Shown piece after piece: positions 1-8,132 of a DNA stretch of 64,000 nucleotides. The position numbers and the translations under genes are program-made. The notes below the pieces were generated by a model. It was given only the letters and a program-made list of their open reading frames with translations, did not search any database and was not told the DNA's origin. Source of the DNA: Aciduricibacillus chroicocephali (lineage in GTDB: Bacteria > Bacillota > Bacilli > Bacillales > Amphibacillaceae). Location of the stretch: assembly GCF_030762805.1 (NCBI RefSeq), contig NZ_CP129113.1, forward strand, positions 2,494,001 to 2,558,000, in the 5' to 3' direction. Positions within the stretch are counted from its first letter, which is position 1. Every line of letters begins with the position of its first letter.

Positions 1-221
1 TAATGTTTCAGAATATCTCCCTCTTCCACAGTGCCCAAATACTGATGGCCTGTACTCTCAGCCCAAGCCTTGAGGTCAGCCTTTGAACCTTTATCAGTAG
101 CCTGTACTTCCAGCACTTGGCCACCTTCCAATTGAGTCATCGCCTTTTTTGTTTTGACAATAGGCATCGGGCAAGCAAGACCTTGAGCATTTAAAGTTAC
201 ATTTGATTTTATATTATCCAT
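1..221 (-). CDS. TusA/SirA-family sulfur carrier protein (3' end beyond window)
   Basis: The protein starts at 221 and runs off the left edge after 73 codons, so only its last few residues are missing if it has the usual length of about 75 residues. It carries the TusA-family active-site motif CPMP, with the sulfur-carrying cysteine at residue 17. TusA proteins accept persulfide sulfur from a desulfurase or rhodanese and pass it on in the cytoplasm. It lies downstream of a rhodanese and a DsrE-like gene on the same strand, a set also found in the B. subtilis yrk group, where YrkI is a stand-alone TusA protein. The family call is firm; the exact substrate is inference. Confidence 0.88.
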   Translation of the reverse strand, partial: MDNIKSNVTLNAQGLACPMPIVKTKKAMTQLEGGQVLEVQATDKGSKADLKAWAESTGHQYLGTVEEGDILKH

Positions 222-281
222 TAGTATTTCCCCTTTACTTATACCTGTATTAGTATGCATATAATTATTTTTTTTATTACT

Positions 282-641
282 CTATTTCCAGGCACTCATT
301 CCGCCTTTAACATTCGTCACTTGCCTGAAGCCTTTTTTCTTGAGAATTCTACTCGCTTTACTGCTTCTCATGCCACTTTGGCAAATAACAATTACTTCTT
401 TTTCTTTGGAAAGCTGATCAGCTCGATTGGCTAATTGGTTAAGAGGGATATTTTTGAATCCCCTAATATTTCTCGTTCGATACTCTCCAGGTGTGCGGAC
501 ATCTATATACTGTTTGTTTTTATCATTCAATTCTTTTTTCAATTCATCAGTTGTCATTTGTCTGACACCCTTTGTCGGAGCTAGACGCTGGATGAGAAAG
601 AAAACCGCGAGTGCTAGAAGAATGTAGTTTAAATACTCCAC
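282..641 (-). CDS. Membrane-anchored rhodanese-like sulfurtransferase
   Basis: This 119-residue protein has one N-terminal hydrophobic helix (about residues 4-18) followed by a single rhodanese domain. The domain has the IDVRTPGEY substructure near residue 46 and an active-site loop CQSGMRS with the catalytic cysteine at residue 88. Rhodanese domains move sulfane sulfur between persulfide carriers; the anchor places this one at the inner face of the membrane. It sits between the TusA-like and DsrE-like genes on the same strand, with gaps of 60 and 21 bases, so the three are probably one operon for persulfide handling. Confidence 0.88.
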   Translation of the reverse strand: MEYLNYILLALAVFFLIQRLAPTKGVRQMTTDELKKELNDKNKQYIDVRTPGEYRTRNIRGFKNIPLNQLANRADQLSKEKEVIVICQSGMRSSKASRILKKKGFRQVTNVKGGMSAWK

Positions 642-662
642 TCTATCCCTCCTGTAAAATGT

Positions 663-1142
663 TTAGATGAACAAATTCACGTTGCCTTCTTCAGCATCTG
701 CTAAATAAGCTGCGACACCGGCATACTCGATATTATCCAACAGCTCTTCTTGCTGAAGCCCTAATAAATCCATAGTCATTGTGCATGCAACGAGCTTAAC
801 ATCTTGTTCCTGTGCCATTTCAATCAGCTGAGGTAGAGTCATAGCATTGTGCTTTTTCATTACATCCTTAATCATCTTGGGCCCAAAGCCGGCAAAATTC
901 ATTTTGGAAAGCCCCATTTTATTTGCGCCTCTTGGCATCATCTTGCCGAACATTTTCTCCATGAATCCTTTTTTTACAGAGATATGTTCATCTTTACGCA
1001 AGGCATTCAGCCCCCAAAATGTGTGGAAGATCGGTACTTCATGGTCATAAGCCGCCGCCCCATTCGCAATGATATACGCAGCCATTGCTTTATCATAATC
1101 CCCACTAAAGAGGATAATCGTTGTTCTCTTCTTTTCTGTCAT
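663..1142 (-). CDS. DsrE/DsrF-like sulfur carrier protein (YrkE-like)
   Basis: This is a 159-residue cytoplasmic protein of the DsrE/DsrF/DrsH-like superfamily. An N-terminal ILFSGDYDKA segment is followed by the LVACTMTMD stretch, whose cysteine at residue 120 is the likely persulfide carrier. The start was set at the ATG at 1142 because AGGGG lies just upstream; a TTG further 5' overlaps that ribosome binding site. It is the promoter-proximal gene of the sulfur group, and the inverted repeats upstream would control it. The order DsrE, rhodanese, TusA resembles yrkE-yrkF-yrkI of B. subtilis. Family membership is clear; the physiological sulfur donor is not visible. Confidence 0.85.
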   Translation of the reverse strand: MTEKKRTTIILFSGDYDKAMAAYIIANGAAAYDHEVPIFHTFWGLNALRKDEHISVKKGFMEKMFGKMMPRGANKMGLSKMNFAGFGPKMIKDVMKKHNAMTLPQLIEMAQEQDVKLVACTMTMDLLGLQQEELLDNIEYAGVAAYLADAEEGNVNLFI

Positions 1143-1164
1143 TGTATTCCCCTCCAAGTAAGTA

Positions 1165-1182
1165 ACCTATACGTGTACAGGT
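1165..1182. promoter_or_regulatory. Possible CstR/CsoR-type operator, proximal copy
   Basis: The arms ACCTATAC and GTACAGGT form an inverted repeat with one mismatch, directly upstream of the DsrE-like gene. Two related sites lie further upstream. The resemblance to operators of persulfide-sensing CsoR-family repressors is inference; no such regulator gene is in the window. Confidence 0.4.
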
Positions 1183-1234
1183 ATAATTATTGTCAAAAAA
1201 AAATATATTTGAAACAGCAAAAACAAATTTCAAT

Positions 1235-1248
1235 TACCCATATGGGTA
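1235..1248. promoter_or_regulatory. Perfect 14-bp palindrome, CsoR/CstR-like operator
   Basis: The sequence TACCCATATGGGTA is a perfect palindrome in the control region of the sulfur-transfer genes. CsoR-family repressors, including the persulfide sensor CstR, bind G/C-tract inverted repeats of this kind. The regulator gene itself would have to lie elsewhere. Confidence 0.5.
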
Positions 1249-1344
1249 TATTATTAAAAATAAAAATGAATGTCAACCTAAGCGTTTTTCACCGCTTCAA
1301 ACTTGATTAATAAATAAGCAATACTATTTGTTACAAGACTCATG

Positions 1345-1364
1345 TTATACCCTTATAGGTATAA
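1345..1364. promoter_or_regulatory. Inverted repeat related to the CsoR/CstR-like operators
   Basis: The arms TTATACC and GGTATAA are separated by six bases. The site lies in the 440-base gap between the sulfur group and the divergent nuclease-family gene. Together with the two sites at 1165 and 1235 it suggests a multi-site repressor region. Apart from these sites nothing else was recognised in the gap. Confidence 0.42.
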
Positions 1365-1583
1365 TGTCAACCCATATAATAATATATATAGGGGCTTATG
1401 AAATGCAGGTTTTTTCTCGAAAGCTAGTTTCCTCGAAATTCCATCCATGTTATCATACCTAGGTTAATGCACTCATCACAGCAATCCAACCAAAAATTTT
1501 ACACAATATTTACCAGTTGAAGTGCACAGCTTGCTTACCATTAGGATACATATATGGTGAGGACATTTTTGAGGAGGATTCAT

Positions 1584-2435
1584 GTGAACGAGAAAGAATC
1601 TGCCTGCTTGCTTAAGCCCGAAATGCTTATGAACAGGACGGATCGCAAATTAACCCAAACGATGAACATTCAATTTCTCAGCTATAACATTCAGCATGGT
1701 GTCGGCATAGATGGACGGCTTGATCTGGGACGTATTGGAGACATAATCAGGCAGTCAGACGCAGATATCGTGGCACTTCAGGAAGTAGATAATCACTTCG
1801 GAGCCCGCAGCAACTACGAGAATCAGGCGAAACTACTGTCAGAAAATCTTGGCTTTCATTATGTATATGGGCCAAGTATCGATCTGGCGCCCGCTCCCGG
1901 ACAATTGGAAAATCAGCAATACGGCACAGCAATTTTAAGCAGGCAGCCTATAGTCAGTTCCCATCTCCTCTCTCTCAGTTCGGATCCTGAGGAACAGCGC
2001 ACGATGCTTCACGCCGTAATCAATATAAATGGAGCACAATTAAACGTATACAATATCCACCTTGGTCTGGATTCGATAAGCCGTATGGTCCAAGTTGCAG
2101 AAGTTATGGATTATATGGAGCAGCAAGAAGGTCTGCATGTCCTGCTTGGTGATTCAAATGCTCCTCCGGAAGAAAAGGAAATGCGTGAGCTGATGCTTCA
2201 AGCCAACCTTACAGATGCTTTTAAAGATGACCAAGCATCCGCAACCTATCCTGCCTGGGAACCGGAGAAGAGAATTGATTATATCCTTTTTTCCTCAATG
2301 TTCAATTTGATTGACCAAACTGTTATTCATACGGATGCTTCTGATCATTTCCCAATTAAAGCTGGCGTTTCGATAAATTTGCATGACTTATATAAACAAA
2401 CTGAACAATCATATAAAGAAATCCTGCCTACCTAA
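1584..2435 (+). CDS. Endonuclease/exonuclease/phosphatase family protein
   Basis: This 283-residue protein belongs to the metal-dependent EEP superfamily. The conserved blocks appear in order: SYNIQHG, ALQEVD (metal-binding Glu), YNIHLGL, LLGDSNAPP and SDHFPI (catalytic His). There is no signal peptide or membrane segment. The start is placed at GTG 1584 because GAGGAGG lies seven bases upstream at 1571-1577; the first ATG at 1582 is followed at once by a stop in its own frame. Superfamily members cleave phosphodiesters in DNA, lipids or inositol phosphates, and the substrate here cannot be read from sequence. The gene stands alone on the plus strand and ends in its own hairpin. Confidence 0.82.
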   Translation: MNEKESACLLKPEMLMNRTDRKLTQTMNIQFLSYNIQHGVGIDGRLDLGRIGDIIRQSDADIVALQEVDNHFGARSNYENQAKLLSENLGFHYVYGPSIDLAPAPGQLENQQYGTAILSRQPIVSSHLLSLSSDPEEQRTMLHAVININGAQLNVYNIHLGLDSISRMVQVAEVMDYMEQQEGLHVLLGDSNAPPEEKEMRELMLQANLTDAFKDDQASATYPAWEPEKRIDYILFSSMFNLIDQTVIHTDASDHFPIKAGVSINLHDLYKQTEQSYKEILPT

Positions 2436-2458
2436 TTCCGAGTTGAGCAGGGTTTCTT
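2416..2458 (+). terminator. Hairpin terminator overlapping the stop of the EEP gene
   Basis: The arms AAGAAATCCTGC and GCAGGGTTTCTT pair around the stop codon region of the nuclease-family gene. The T-tract is short, so termination may be weak. Confidence 0.5.
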
Positions 2459-2468
2459 ACGTAGAAAA

Positions 2469-2504
2469 ACCAGCAAATCCACTGCGTCCAGTGAATATGC
2501 TGGT
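2469..2504 (-). terminator. Terminator of the sortase operon
   Basis: A 16-base imperfect stem (ACCAGCAAATCCACTG pairing with CAGTGAATATGCTGGT) is followed on the minus strand by a run of T. It lies 11 bases past the sortase stop codon. Confidence 0.72.
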
Positions 2505-2514
2505 CTTCATTTTG

Positions 2515-3087
2515 TCATTTCACCCGTTCCGCTTGAACAATGAGACGGTATTTGGAAGAGTTCTCCGGGTGGCAAGTAACGAGTGAGAGCTTGGCTCTTC
2601 CTTGTTCCGGCTGCAGGACTTCGACTTCTTCCGGGTTGACGATCCTTTTATCATATACCTTGAATTCCAGCTGTTGATCTGTCGTCTGCAGTTTAACAAG
2701 ATCTCCTTGATTCAGTTCATCAAGCCGATTGAAGTACTGGCCGAAAACACTTGAGCGATGGCCGGCAATCGCAAAGCTTCCATCCATTTGGCCGGGCTTA
2801 TCCAGTCCGGGAATTGCCCCCAAGGCTTTAGCCAGCTGTTCCGAACCCGCTCCCTCCACAACGGGAAGCTCCATTTCCAGTTTCGGCACTGTCAAAATAC
2901 CGACAGCATCGTTCTTAAACTTCACAGGTTCTGATTCAGATTTCGCTTCAGTTACACGTTCTATAGCCATCTGCTTAAAACTTCTTACGAGCTCACGCTG
3001 ATTTTGCTCCTGTTTCGAGCTGCCGAGATATAGAAATGCAATCAATACAGCTCCTGTAAACATGAGTGAAAGGCCTATCCATTTCAT
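2515..3087 (-). CDS. Class D sortase
   Basis: This 190-residue protein has an N-terminal membrane helix (about residues 4-21) and a sortase beta-barrel. The catalytic triad is visible: His110 in IAGHRS, Cys172 in VTCHP and Arg181 in SKYRL. Class D sortases are membrane-bound transpeptidases that cut LPxTG-type signals and join the protein to cell-wall peptidoglycan. The start codon overlaps the stop of the upstream LPXTG gene by four bases (ATGA), so the two are translationally coupled, and that protein is the obvious substrate. The dedicated pairing points to a specialised rather than housekeeping sortase. The class assignment is by overall pattern and could be refined by phylogeny. Confidence 0.9.
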   Translation of the reverse strand: MKWIGLSLMFTGAVLIAFLYLGSSKQEQNQRELVRSFKQMAIERVTEAKSESEPVKFKNDAVGILTVPKLEMELPVVEGAGSEQLAKALGAIPGLDKPGQMDGSFAIAGHRSSVFGQYFNRLDELNQGDLVKLQTTDQQLEFKVYDKRIVNPEEVEVLQPEQGRAKLSLVTCHPENSSKYRLIVQAERVK

Positions 3088-5165
3088 TTCACTTCAGTTC
3101 GTGTTCTTCTAAAGATCATGAAACCGCCTCCAATAAGAAGCATTCCAAGTGCTTGAAGTATACTGCCATCAAGGAAACCACCTGTCTTTGGAAGTGTTTG
3201 ACCCGGCATTTGTCCTGTTGAACCAGCAACTACAGATTGGTCAGCTAGCGCATTTGGTGTTACCATATCTCCTTCTTTTGATAAAAGATCAGTATTTTGT
3301 GCTGGGGTTGCTCGAGAGACTGTTCGCATATCCATAGCGCCTTTTACCTGAGCTTCCAACATGCTCGGGCTATCAAGATCCGTATTTCCTTCTAATAGTC
3401 CTACAGTATAACCTTCCATATTGTTTGAAGCTGTCTGATCAAAGTCGGACTCTACACCTTTCATGTTTTCATCTTCTGAATTTACATTACCATTCTCGGT
3501 TTCATCTGTTGCATCGACACCATTGGTGCTCTCTGGAGTAACAGGGAAACCATCAGGATTAATTGGTGTATTACCGTCATTTCCTTCATTAGGGATGTTC
3601 GGCGTGCTCACGTCTGGATTTTCACCATCGCTCCCTGGAGCAGATGGGGTTGACGGTTCCTGATTCTCAGGTGTTGGTTTAATTGGAGTCGTGTTCTCTG
3701 GACCAGTTACAACTGGTGTTTCAGGAACTACTGAAGCTGGAACAACCCACTCGTTTTCCAAGATGCCGACATTCACACCATCCAGAATTCCATCTCCCAA
3801 AGAAAGATTTAACAGACTATCGTTTCCCTTTTCTCCATTAGCCGTCTCTTCAATAGCGTTCTCCAAAAGTCCAAGGTGAACATCACCTAGGATTGGAAGT
3901 TTTTCAAGTCCTGTAACTAGAACACCTTGGTTCGCTTGAACATCCTCGCCATCTTTTTTCAAATGGTTATCAAGAATACCAAGGTGCAAATCTTCCAACA
4001 AACCGGGGACCCCAGAATTTACTTCTACTACACCTTCATCAAGTGTTCCATTGCCTTCTGCGTCTGTTGCCTCATGGCGATCCAGTACACCGACATGCGT
4101 GTTATCCAGAATATCAGAGTTCGGTAAGTCGACGTTTACTACACCTTCGTCAAGATTAGTGTTGCCTTCTCCATCTGTCGCTGTGTGATGATCCAATACT
4201 CCAGCATGAACGTCTCCTAGAATCGGAGCATTTTCGATAACTGATTCTACTACACCTTCATCCAATGTTCCATTTCCTTCTGCATCTGTTGCTTCATGAC
4301 GATCCAGTACACCCACATGGGTGTTATCCAGAATATCAGAGTTCGGTAGGTCTGCGTTCACTACACCCTCGTCAAGCGTCGCATTGCCTTCTCCATCTAT
4401 CGCTGTGTGCTGATCCAATACTCCAGCATGAACATCACCAAGAACATCAGTATTTTCTGTATTCACTTCAACGACACCTGAATCTACTTGCCCATTACCA
4501 TCTTGGTCGATTTGTTCATGACGGTCAATTACGCCTGCATGAGCGTCGCCGACAACTGCTGTATCTTCTGTTGTCACTTCTGCAACAGCATTGTTCACCT
4601 TCTTATTGCCTTCACTGTCGCTCTCTGTTTTTTGCTGGATGACTCCTACATGAGCATCACCGACTACTGCTGTATCTTCTGTTATCACTTCTGCAACAGC
4701 ATTGTTCACCTTCTTATTGCCTTCACTATCAGTCTCTGTTTTTTGTTGGACGACTTCTACATTTGCATCGCCAACTACGGCTGTATCATCTGTCTTGACT
4801 TCAGCCAAATGACCGTTGCCTTCTGCGTCGCTTGTTACAGCATTAACGTTCAAGTCCCCGACAATTGGGACATCTTTCACATCAATATTAATAAGAGACA
4901 TAGATTCTGACTCTGTATCCGGTTCCTCGGCCGCCGCTGGCTGAGCATCCGATTCCGATTTCATCTCGCGAGCTGGTTCACTTTCTGCCTGTGGCTGTTG
5001 TATAGGTTGTGGTTGCTGTGTTTCTGGTACATTCACTTCCAAATTTACTGTATCTGTTATTGCCATTTCCTCATTATGCTCTTCTGCCAATACTGGCGTT
5101 CCAATCAACATAACGGCTGACAGTCCGATTGCCATACTTGCAAGATGAATTCCTTTTCTTCTCAT
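3084..5165 (-). CDS. LPXTG cell-wall-anchored repeat protein
   Basis: This 693-residue protein has a signal peptide ending near VLAEE (residue 28) and an acidic Pro/Gln-rich linker. About ten imperfect repeats of 36-37 residues follow (residues 100-470), then a Pro/Thr-rich stalk and a C-terminal sorting signal. That signal is LPKTG at residues 658-662, a hydrophobic helix and the charged tail FRRTRTEVK. The repeats share a GD-x-H-x-GVL core and an acidic D-x-EGN turn that could bind calcium. The protein is expected to be exported and anchored by the adjacent sortase. No known adhesin domain was recognised. RBS AAAGGAGAGAG precedes the ATG. It is third-party to no enzyme pathway and is probably a surface or spore-envelope structural protein; that role is inference. 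Confidence 0.85.
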   Translation of the reverse strand: MRRKGIHLASMAIGLSAVMLIGTPVLAEEHNEEMAITDTVNLEVNVPETQQPQPIQQPQAESEPAREMKSESDAQPAAAEEPDTESESMSLINIDVKDVPIVGDLNVNAVTSDAEGNGHLAEVKTDDTAVVGDANVEVVQQKTETDSEGNKKVNNAVAEVITEDTAVVGDAHVGVIQQKTESDSEGNKKVNNAVAEVTTEDTAVVGDAHAGVIDRHEQIDQDGNGQVDSGVVEVNTENTDVLGDVHAGVLDQHTAIDGEGNATLDEGVVNADLPNSDILDNTHVGVLDRHEATDAEGNGTLDEGVVESVIENAPILGDVHAGVLDHHTATDGEGNTNLDEGVVNVDLPNSDILDNTHVGVLDRHEATDAEGNGTLDEGVVEVNSGVPGLLEDLHLGILDNHLKKDGEDVQANQGVLVTGLEKLPILGDVHLGLLENAIEETANGEKGNDSLLNLSLGDGILDGVNVGILENEWVVPASVVPETPVVTGPENTTPIKPTPENQEPSTPSAPGSDGENPDVSTPNIPNEGNDGNTPINPDGFPVTPESTNGVDATDETENGNVNSEDENMKGVESDFDQTASNNMEGYTVGLLEGNTDLDSPSMLEAQVKGAMDMRTVSRATPAQNTDLLSKEGDMVTPNALADQSVVAGSTGQMPGQTLPKTGGFLDGSILQALGMLLIGGGFMIFRRTRTEVK
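3756..4868 (-). repeat. Tandem repeats in the LPXTG protein gene
   Basis: About ten units of roughly 110 bases encode the 36-37 residue repeats. Two units (around residues 273-308 and 347-381) are almost identical at both protein and DNA level, which suggests recent unequal recombination within the array. The N-terminal pair around residues 130-200 forms a second, distinct repeat subtype. Confidence 0.8.
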
Positions 5166-5189
5166 TTTAACTCTCTCCTTTTTTGTTTT

Positions 5190-6809
5190 TTAAATGCGGC
5201 TTAACAAAAAAGGAGAAAACTTCGGTGGTTGGCCTGGTGGGGCAATCGCCCACTGGTTAATTAAATGATCAGTAGAGTTCATCCACCGATCTTGGTCTAG
5301 CAGATTGCGCCTAACCGGAATTTCTCCAAGTACGGCTGCCAATCCAGCTCCAAAACCGCTATAGATTACAGTTGCTGACTGTTGCGGCTGTACCGGAGGT
5401 TGTGCAATATAGAGGCGTTCCAACTCTTTCAACTGCGAATCTTGTTGTTGCGGAGTTTCCATTTTGGCATTAAAGATTGATATCCCTTCATCTTTGAACA
5501 ACTTCTGAACAAAATTTGCTTGCAGTCCAGTCAGTTCTTTAATGAAATCTGTGAATGCCTGCTTCTCCGGCTGCTTTTGTTTCGCTATAGAAATTAGTGG
5601 GAAGGTTTTTTCAATATCTGAAGGATTATGATTTATTTGATGTACTGTGACTAGTTCCGGCTGCAGGCTTTCTTGTCTTGATTGCTCTCGTAGTTCTAAT
5701 CCATTTGCTTGGTCTTCTTCCGGCTTCAAAACTGGCTTCAGTACCGTCGCAGGCTGTTTATTATCGGAAACCTGTTCAGAGTTCATATCTACTAAAGGCT
5801 GCTCCATATCCTGAGTCTCTCCACTAGGCAACTCTGGCTTCTGTGGATTTTCCCCTACACTGGAATGTGGCTGAGAAATGACCGACTCTTCTGCTGATGC
5901 TTCAGGTTGTTTTCCCGGTATCAAAGGTTTCCCAATTTCCGGCTTGAGGGCTTCTTTTATCGGAGCCGATACCTGATCAGCTGTTTCTGCTGTCTGGGCT
6001 ACTGCTGTTCCAACTGTATTTCCCGCTTCTGACCCTACATGATCGATGAGAGTTCCAGTTGTACCAACCGTCTTATCCACTGTATTTGTCACTTCTCCGA
6101 CTGTATCATTGAGCGTATCTGCAGTAATAGAAACTGTTTCATCCACTGTTCCCAGCACTGGTTCGACGACTTTATTGACATTCTTCGTAACTGGTTTTGC
6201 AACGGGAACCTTTTCAAGTTGTTCTGTCGTCTTGCGAACAGTATCCGTAGCTGCAACTCCTGTTCCTTTAACGACATTGGTTGTAGTCGCAACTGTTTCA
6301 TCGACTCCGACTGTCACTCCAGATGTCGTTTCTTGCACTGCGTTTGTCGCCGCGCTGACAACTTCCTTCGTTGCTTCAGTGGTATCCCCGACAGTATCCA
6401 CGGTTGCCGATACAGTTTGATCGACTGTATCCAATACTGGAGAAGTCACTTTATTCACAGTGTCCGTAACCGGTTTCACAGCAGAGCTTTTACTCGTTTG
6501 CTCAGTCGTCTCTCGAACGGCATTTGTCACAGCTGTCCCTGTTTCTTTGACGACATGCGTTACACCGCCAACCGTTTGATCTACCGTTTCGGTGACATCG
6601 GATGTCGTCTCCTTAACAACGTTTGATGTTGTCTCCACAGTATGGTCAACTGTTTTTGTTGCCGTCCCTGTAATACCTTTAATAAGACCGCCAACAGGTT
6701 TCGCCCTTTCAGGAGCTGGTTCTTCCTTCTCGGCAGCTTCAGCTTGACCATTGAAGCTCATCGCAAATGCGAAAAAGAACACGAGGAAGACCAATCTTCC
6801 CTTCATCAT
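5190..6809 (-). CDS. Secreted Val/Thr-rich repeat protein of unknown function
   Basis: The protein is about 539 residues long. A signal peptide (MMKGRLVFLVFFFAFAMSF...) precedes roughly 230 residues of amphipathic repeats of the type TVxxTVxxTT, including PVLDTVDQTV and PVLGTVDETV copies. A Pro/Gln/Glu-rich segment and a unique C-terminal region ending in FSPFLLSRI follow. The repeats resemble 11-mer apolipoprotein/perilipin- or LEA-like helices, which often coat lipid or protein surfaces. There is no LPXTG signal. The start at 6809 or 6806 was chosen because GGAGGTGA lies just upstream; longer forms lack a binding site. It is the first gene of the operon with the LPXTG protein and the class D sortase, so it may be a partner in the same surface structure. 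No function is claimed. Confidence 0.75.
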   Translation of the reverse strand: MMKGRLVFLVFFFAFAMSFNGQAEAAEKEEPAPERAKPVGGLIKGITGTATKTVDHTVETTSNVVKETTSDVTETVDQTVGGVTHVVKETGTAVTNAVRETTEQTSKSSAVKPVTDTVNKVTSPVLDTVDQTVSATVDTVGDTTEATKEVVSAATNAVQETTSGVTVGVDETVATTTNVVKGTGVAATDTVRKTTEQLEKVPVAKPVTKNVNKVVEPVLGTVDETVSITADTLNDTVGEVTNTVDKTVGTTGTLIDHVGSEAGNTVGTAVAQTAETADQVSAPIKEALKPEIGKPLIPGKQPEASAEESVISQPHSSVGENPQKPELPSGETQDMEQPLVDMNSEQVSDNKQPATVLKPVLKPEEDQANGLELREQSRQESLQPELVTVHQINHNPSDIEKTFPLISIAKQKQPEKQAFTDFIKELTGLQANFVQKLFKDEGISIFNAKMETPQQQDSQLKELERLYIAQPPVQPQQSATVIYSGFGAGLAAVLGEIPVRRNLLDQDRWMNSTDHLINQWAIAPPGQPPKFSPFLLSRI

Positions 6810-6904
6810 TTCACCTCCTTCCATTTTCGTCTTATTCCTCTTTTTCCTAGCATGCAATAAAGTAAACTTAAAAACTCATAGTCCTACCCTTATAAGAAAA
6901 GCTA

Positions 6905-6918
6905 TGATAGCGCTTTCA
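6905..6918. promoter_or_regulatory. Consensus cre box (CcpA operator)
   Basis: On the minus strand the 14 bases read TGAAAGCGCTATCA, matching every defined position of the Bacillus cre consensus TGWAANCGNTNWCA. It lies about 95 bases upstream of the start of the secreted repeat gene, so it would place the sortase operon under carbon catabolite control. It also overlaps the stop codon of the small gene upstream. The match is seen; the function is inference. Confidence 0.62.
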
Positions 6919-7104
6919 TATTTTGATAGGATTCAATAGACCATGTTCTTTCAAAATCCTTTTTTGTTTGGATTCCAACGCTTTCAGATTATGCATGATT
7001 TCGCTTTTTCTCTCTTTACTCAAAGAGCAGCAATCTACTTGAGGCTGTTCTTCAATTTCTTCATTTATTTTATTCATTTCTACAACCAACTTCTGATATT
7101 CCAT
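6916..7104 (-). CDS. Small coiled-coil protein, hypothetical
   Basis: This 62-residue hydrophilic protein has no hydrophobic segment and a Lys/Glu-rich, helix-favouring composition. It has a Cys-Cys pair in DCCSLSKE near the middle. The start at ATG 7104 was preferred to the TTG 15 bases upstream because a G-rich binding site (GGGGGCGG) overlaps that TTG. It may be cotranscribed with the sortase operon downstream, though the cre box falls between them. I do not recognise the family. Confidence 0.5.
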   Translation of the reverse strand: MEYQKLVVEMNKINEEIEEQPQVDCCSLSKERKSEIMHNLKALESKQKRILKEHGLLNPIKI

Positions 7105-7214
7105 ACAAACCGCCCCCAAACTTTTCTTAGGTTCAAAAGGCCTATTAATTAGAGACTCCTCATGTCGTATGGGCTTCTATACCCCTATAAACGCTGTAGA
7201 AAACCAGAACCTCC

Positions 7215-7691
7215 CTAAATATCTCCTCCTTTAAACTGATGAATAAATTGAATCAGTCTCCCAGACACATAACCGAATATGAAATGACCGACTGTCCAAC
7301 ACAACCAAGCAAAGAAATCATCAGGGGCCGGCTTTGCTTCTGTAAGGGCGGAAAGAAAATATAATGCACCTCCACCTGCTCCAAACAAAGCTATATAAGG
7401 CCAGATTTTATATTGCCAACTGAATTGCCTTAATAGGTAAAAGAGGAAAATAACACTCGCAATGCATGTAACATAGTGGAAGATGTACCCTGCGCCCGTT
7501 ACATCATTCCATTGCTTCAATAGAGGGATATAATCCATATTGAATAGCAAAGGGTATGCTTCATTTCCGCTCAGAACTTGTACGATTTTCAACAATCCGG
7601 CGAGAATAGAACCGGCTATTAAACCGATGACGATCAAAGTTACCATTGTCATGAGAGAATTCTTTTCTTTCCGTACCTTAGACACGTTCAA
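7215..7691 (-). CDS. Four-helix membrane protein, YagU/DUF1440-like
   Basis: This 158-residue protein has four predicted membrane helices. A glycine-rich first helix (LIVIGLIAGSILAGLL) and a last helix WTVGHFIFGYVSG resemble the YagU (DUF1440) inner-membrane family, whose function is poorly defined. Its start overlaps the stop of the upstream coiled-coil gene by four bases (ATGA), so the two are coupled. The family call is by pattern only. Confidence 0.6.
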   Translation of the reverse strand: MNVSKVRKEKNSLMTMVTLIVIGLIAGSILAGLLKIVQVLSGNEAYPLLFNMDYIPLLKQWNDVTGAGYIFHYVTCIASVIFLFYLLRQFSWQYKIWPYIALFGAGGGALYFLSALTEAKPAPDDFFAWLCWTVGHFIFGYVSGRLIQFIHQFKGGDI

Positions 7692-7951
7692 TCCAACTCC
7701 AGTTGATCGTGTAAATCATCCGCCCCCGTAATAATTCTTCCATTCTTGATGGCAAGTGCATCACTTGTATCTTCCGGCAACTGTAGCAGCTTGGTATGCA
7801 ATGCCTCAATTTGTTTAATTAATTTCAGTTGCTCCACTCTTTGCTCTATGGGCAATTCCTCAGTATCTACTCCCCAAAATGGCTCGAGCTTCACTTCCAA
7901 TTTAGCAATCTTTCTTCTTAGCAACTCTACCTGTTCGTTTGATTGCTCCAT
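7688..7951 (-). CDS. Small coiled-coil protein, hypothetical
   Basis: This 87-residue protein has a long N-terminal helix with heptad-like Leu/Ile spacing (about residues 8-55), then LPEDTSDALAIKNGRI and an acidic tail. The start at 7951 has GGGAGCG upstream; the longer open frame beyond it lacks an initiation signal. It overlaps the YagU-like membrane gene by four bases and is divergent from the marR-type regulator. I do not recognise a function. Confidence 0.55.
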   Translation of the reverse strand: MEQSNEQVELLRRKIAKLEVKLEPFWGVDTEELPIEQRVEQLKLIKQIEALHTKLLQLPEDTSDALAIKNGRIITGADDLHDQLELD

Positions 7952-8088
7952 AGTTCGCTCCCTTTCTTTAATTCGGAATTTTCCTAACATGTACCCCATT
8001 TTAGGAAGGTAAATCTTCCATCTGAAAAAACCTAATTTTTTCTTGACTCCCCAATTTAAAAATGCAATTATATTTAAGCAGATTTTAT

Positions 8089-8100
8089 TTCGTATACGAA
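8089..8100. promoter_or_regulatory. Perfect 12-bp palindrome, probable MarR-family operator
   Basis: TTCGTATACGAA is a perfect palindrome 33 bases upstream of the marR-type start codon. It lies just past a plausible promoter (TTGACT at 8043, TATATT at 8069, with a long spacer). MarR regulators typically repress their own efflux operon through such sites, so this is the natural autoregulatory operator. Confidence 0.55.
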
Positions 8101-8132
8101 CTATAAGGTTGTAAACTAAAGGAGGTGCCCCT

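Noticed and set aside
3756-4868. CRISPR-like array
   Set aside because: The repeats are in frame, about 110 bases long and coding; no short spacer-repeat pattern or cas gene is present.
4265-4910. Overlapping plus-strand frames rich in His, Leu and Cys
   Set aside because: They mirror the tandem repeats of the LPXTG gene on the other strand.
6039-6626. 195-codon plus-strand frame rich in Cys, Arg and Ser
   Set aside because: It is the antisense shadow of the Val/Thr-repeat gene; the odd composition comes from reading its repeats backwards, and there is no binding site.
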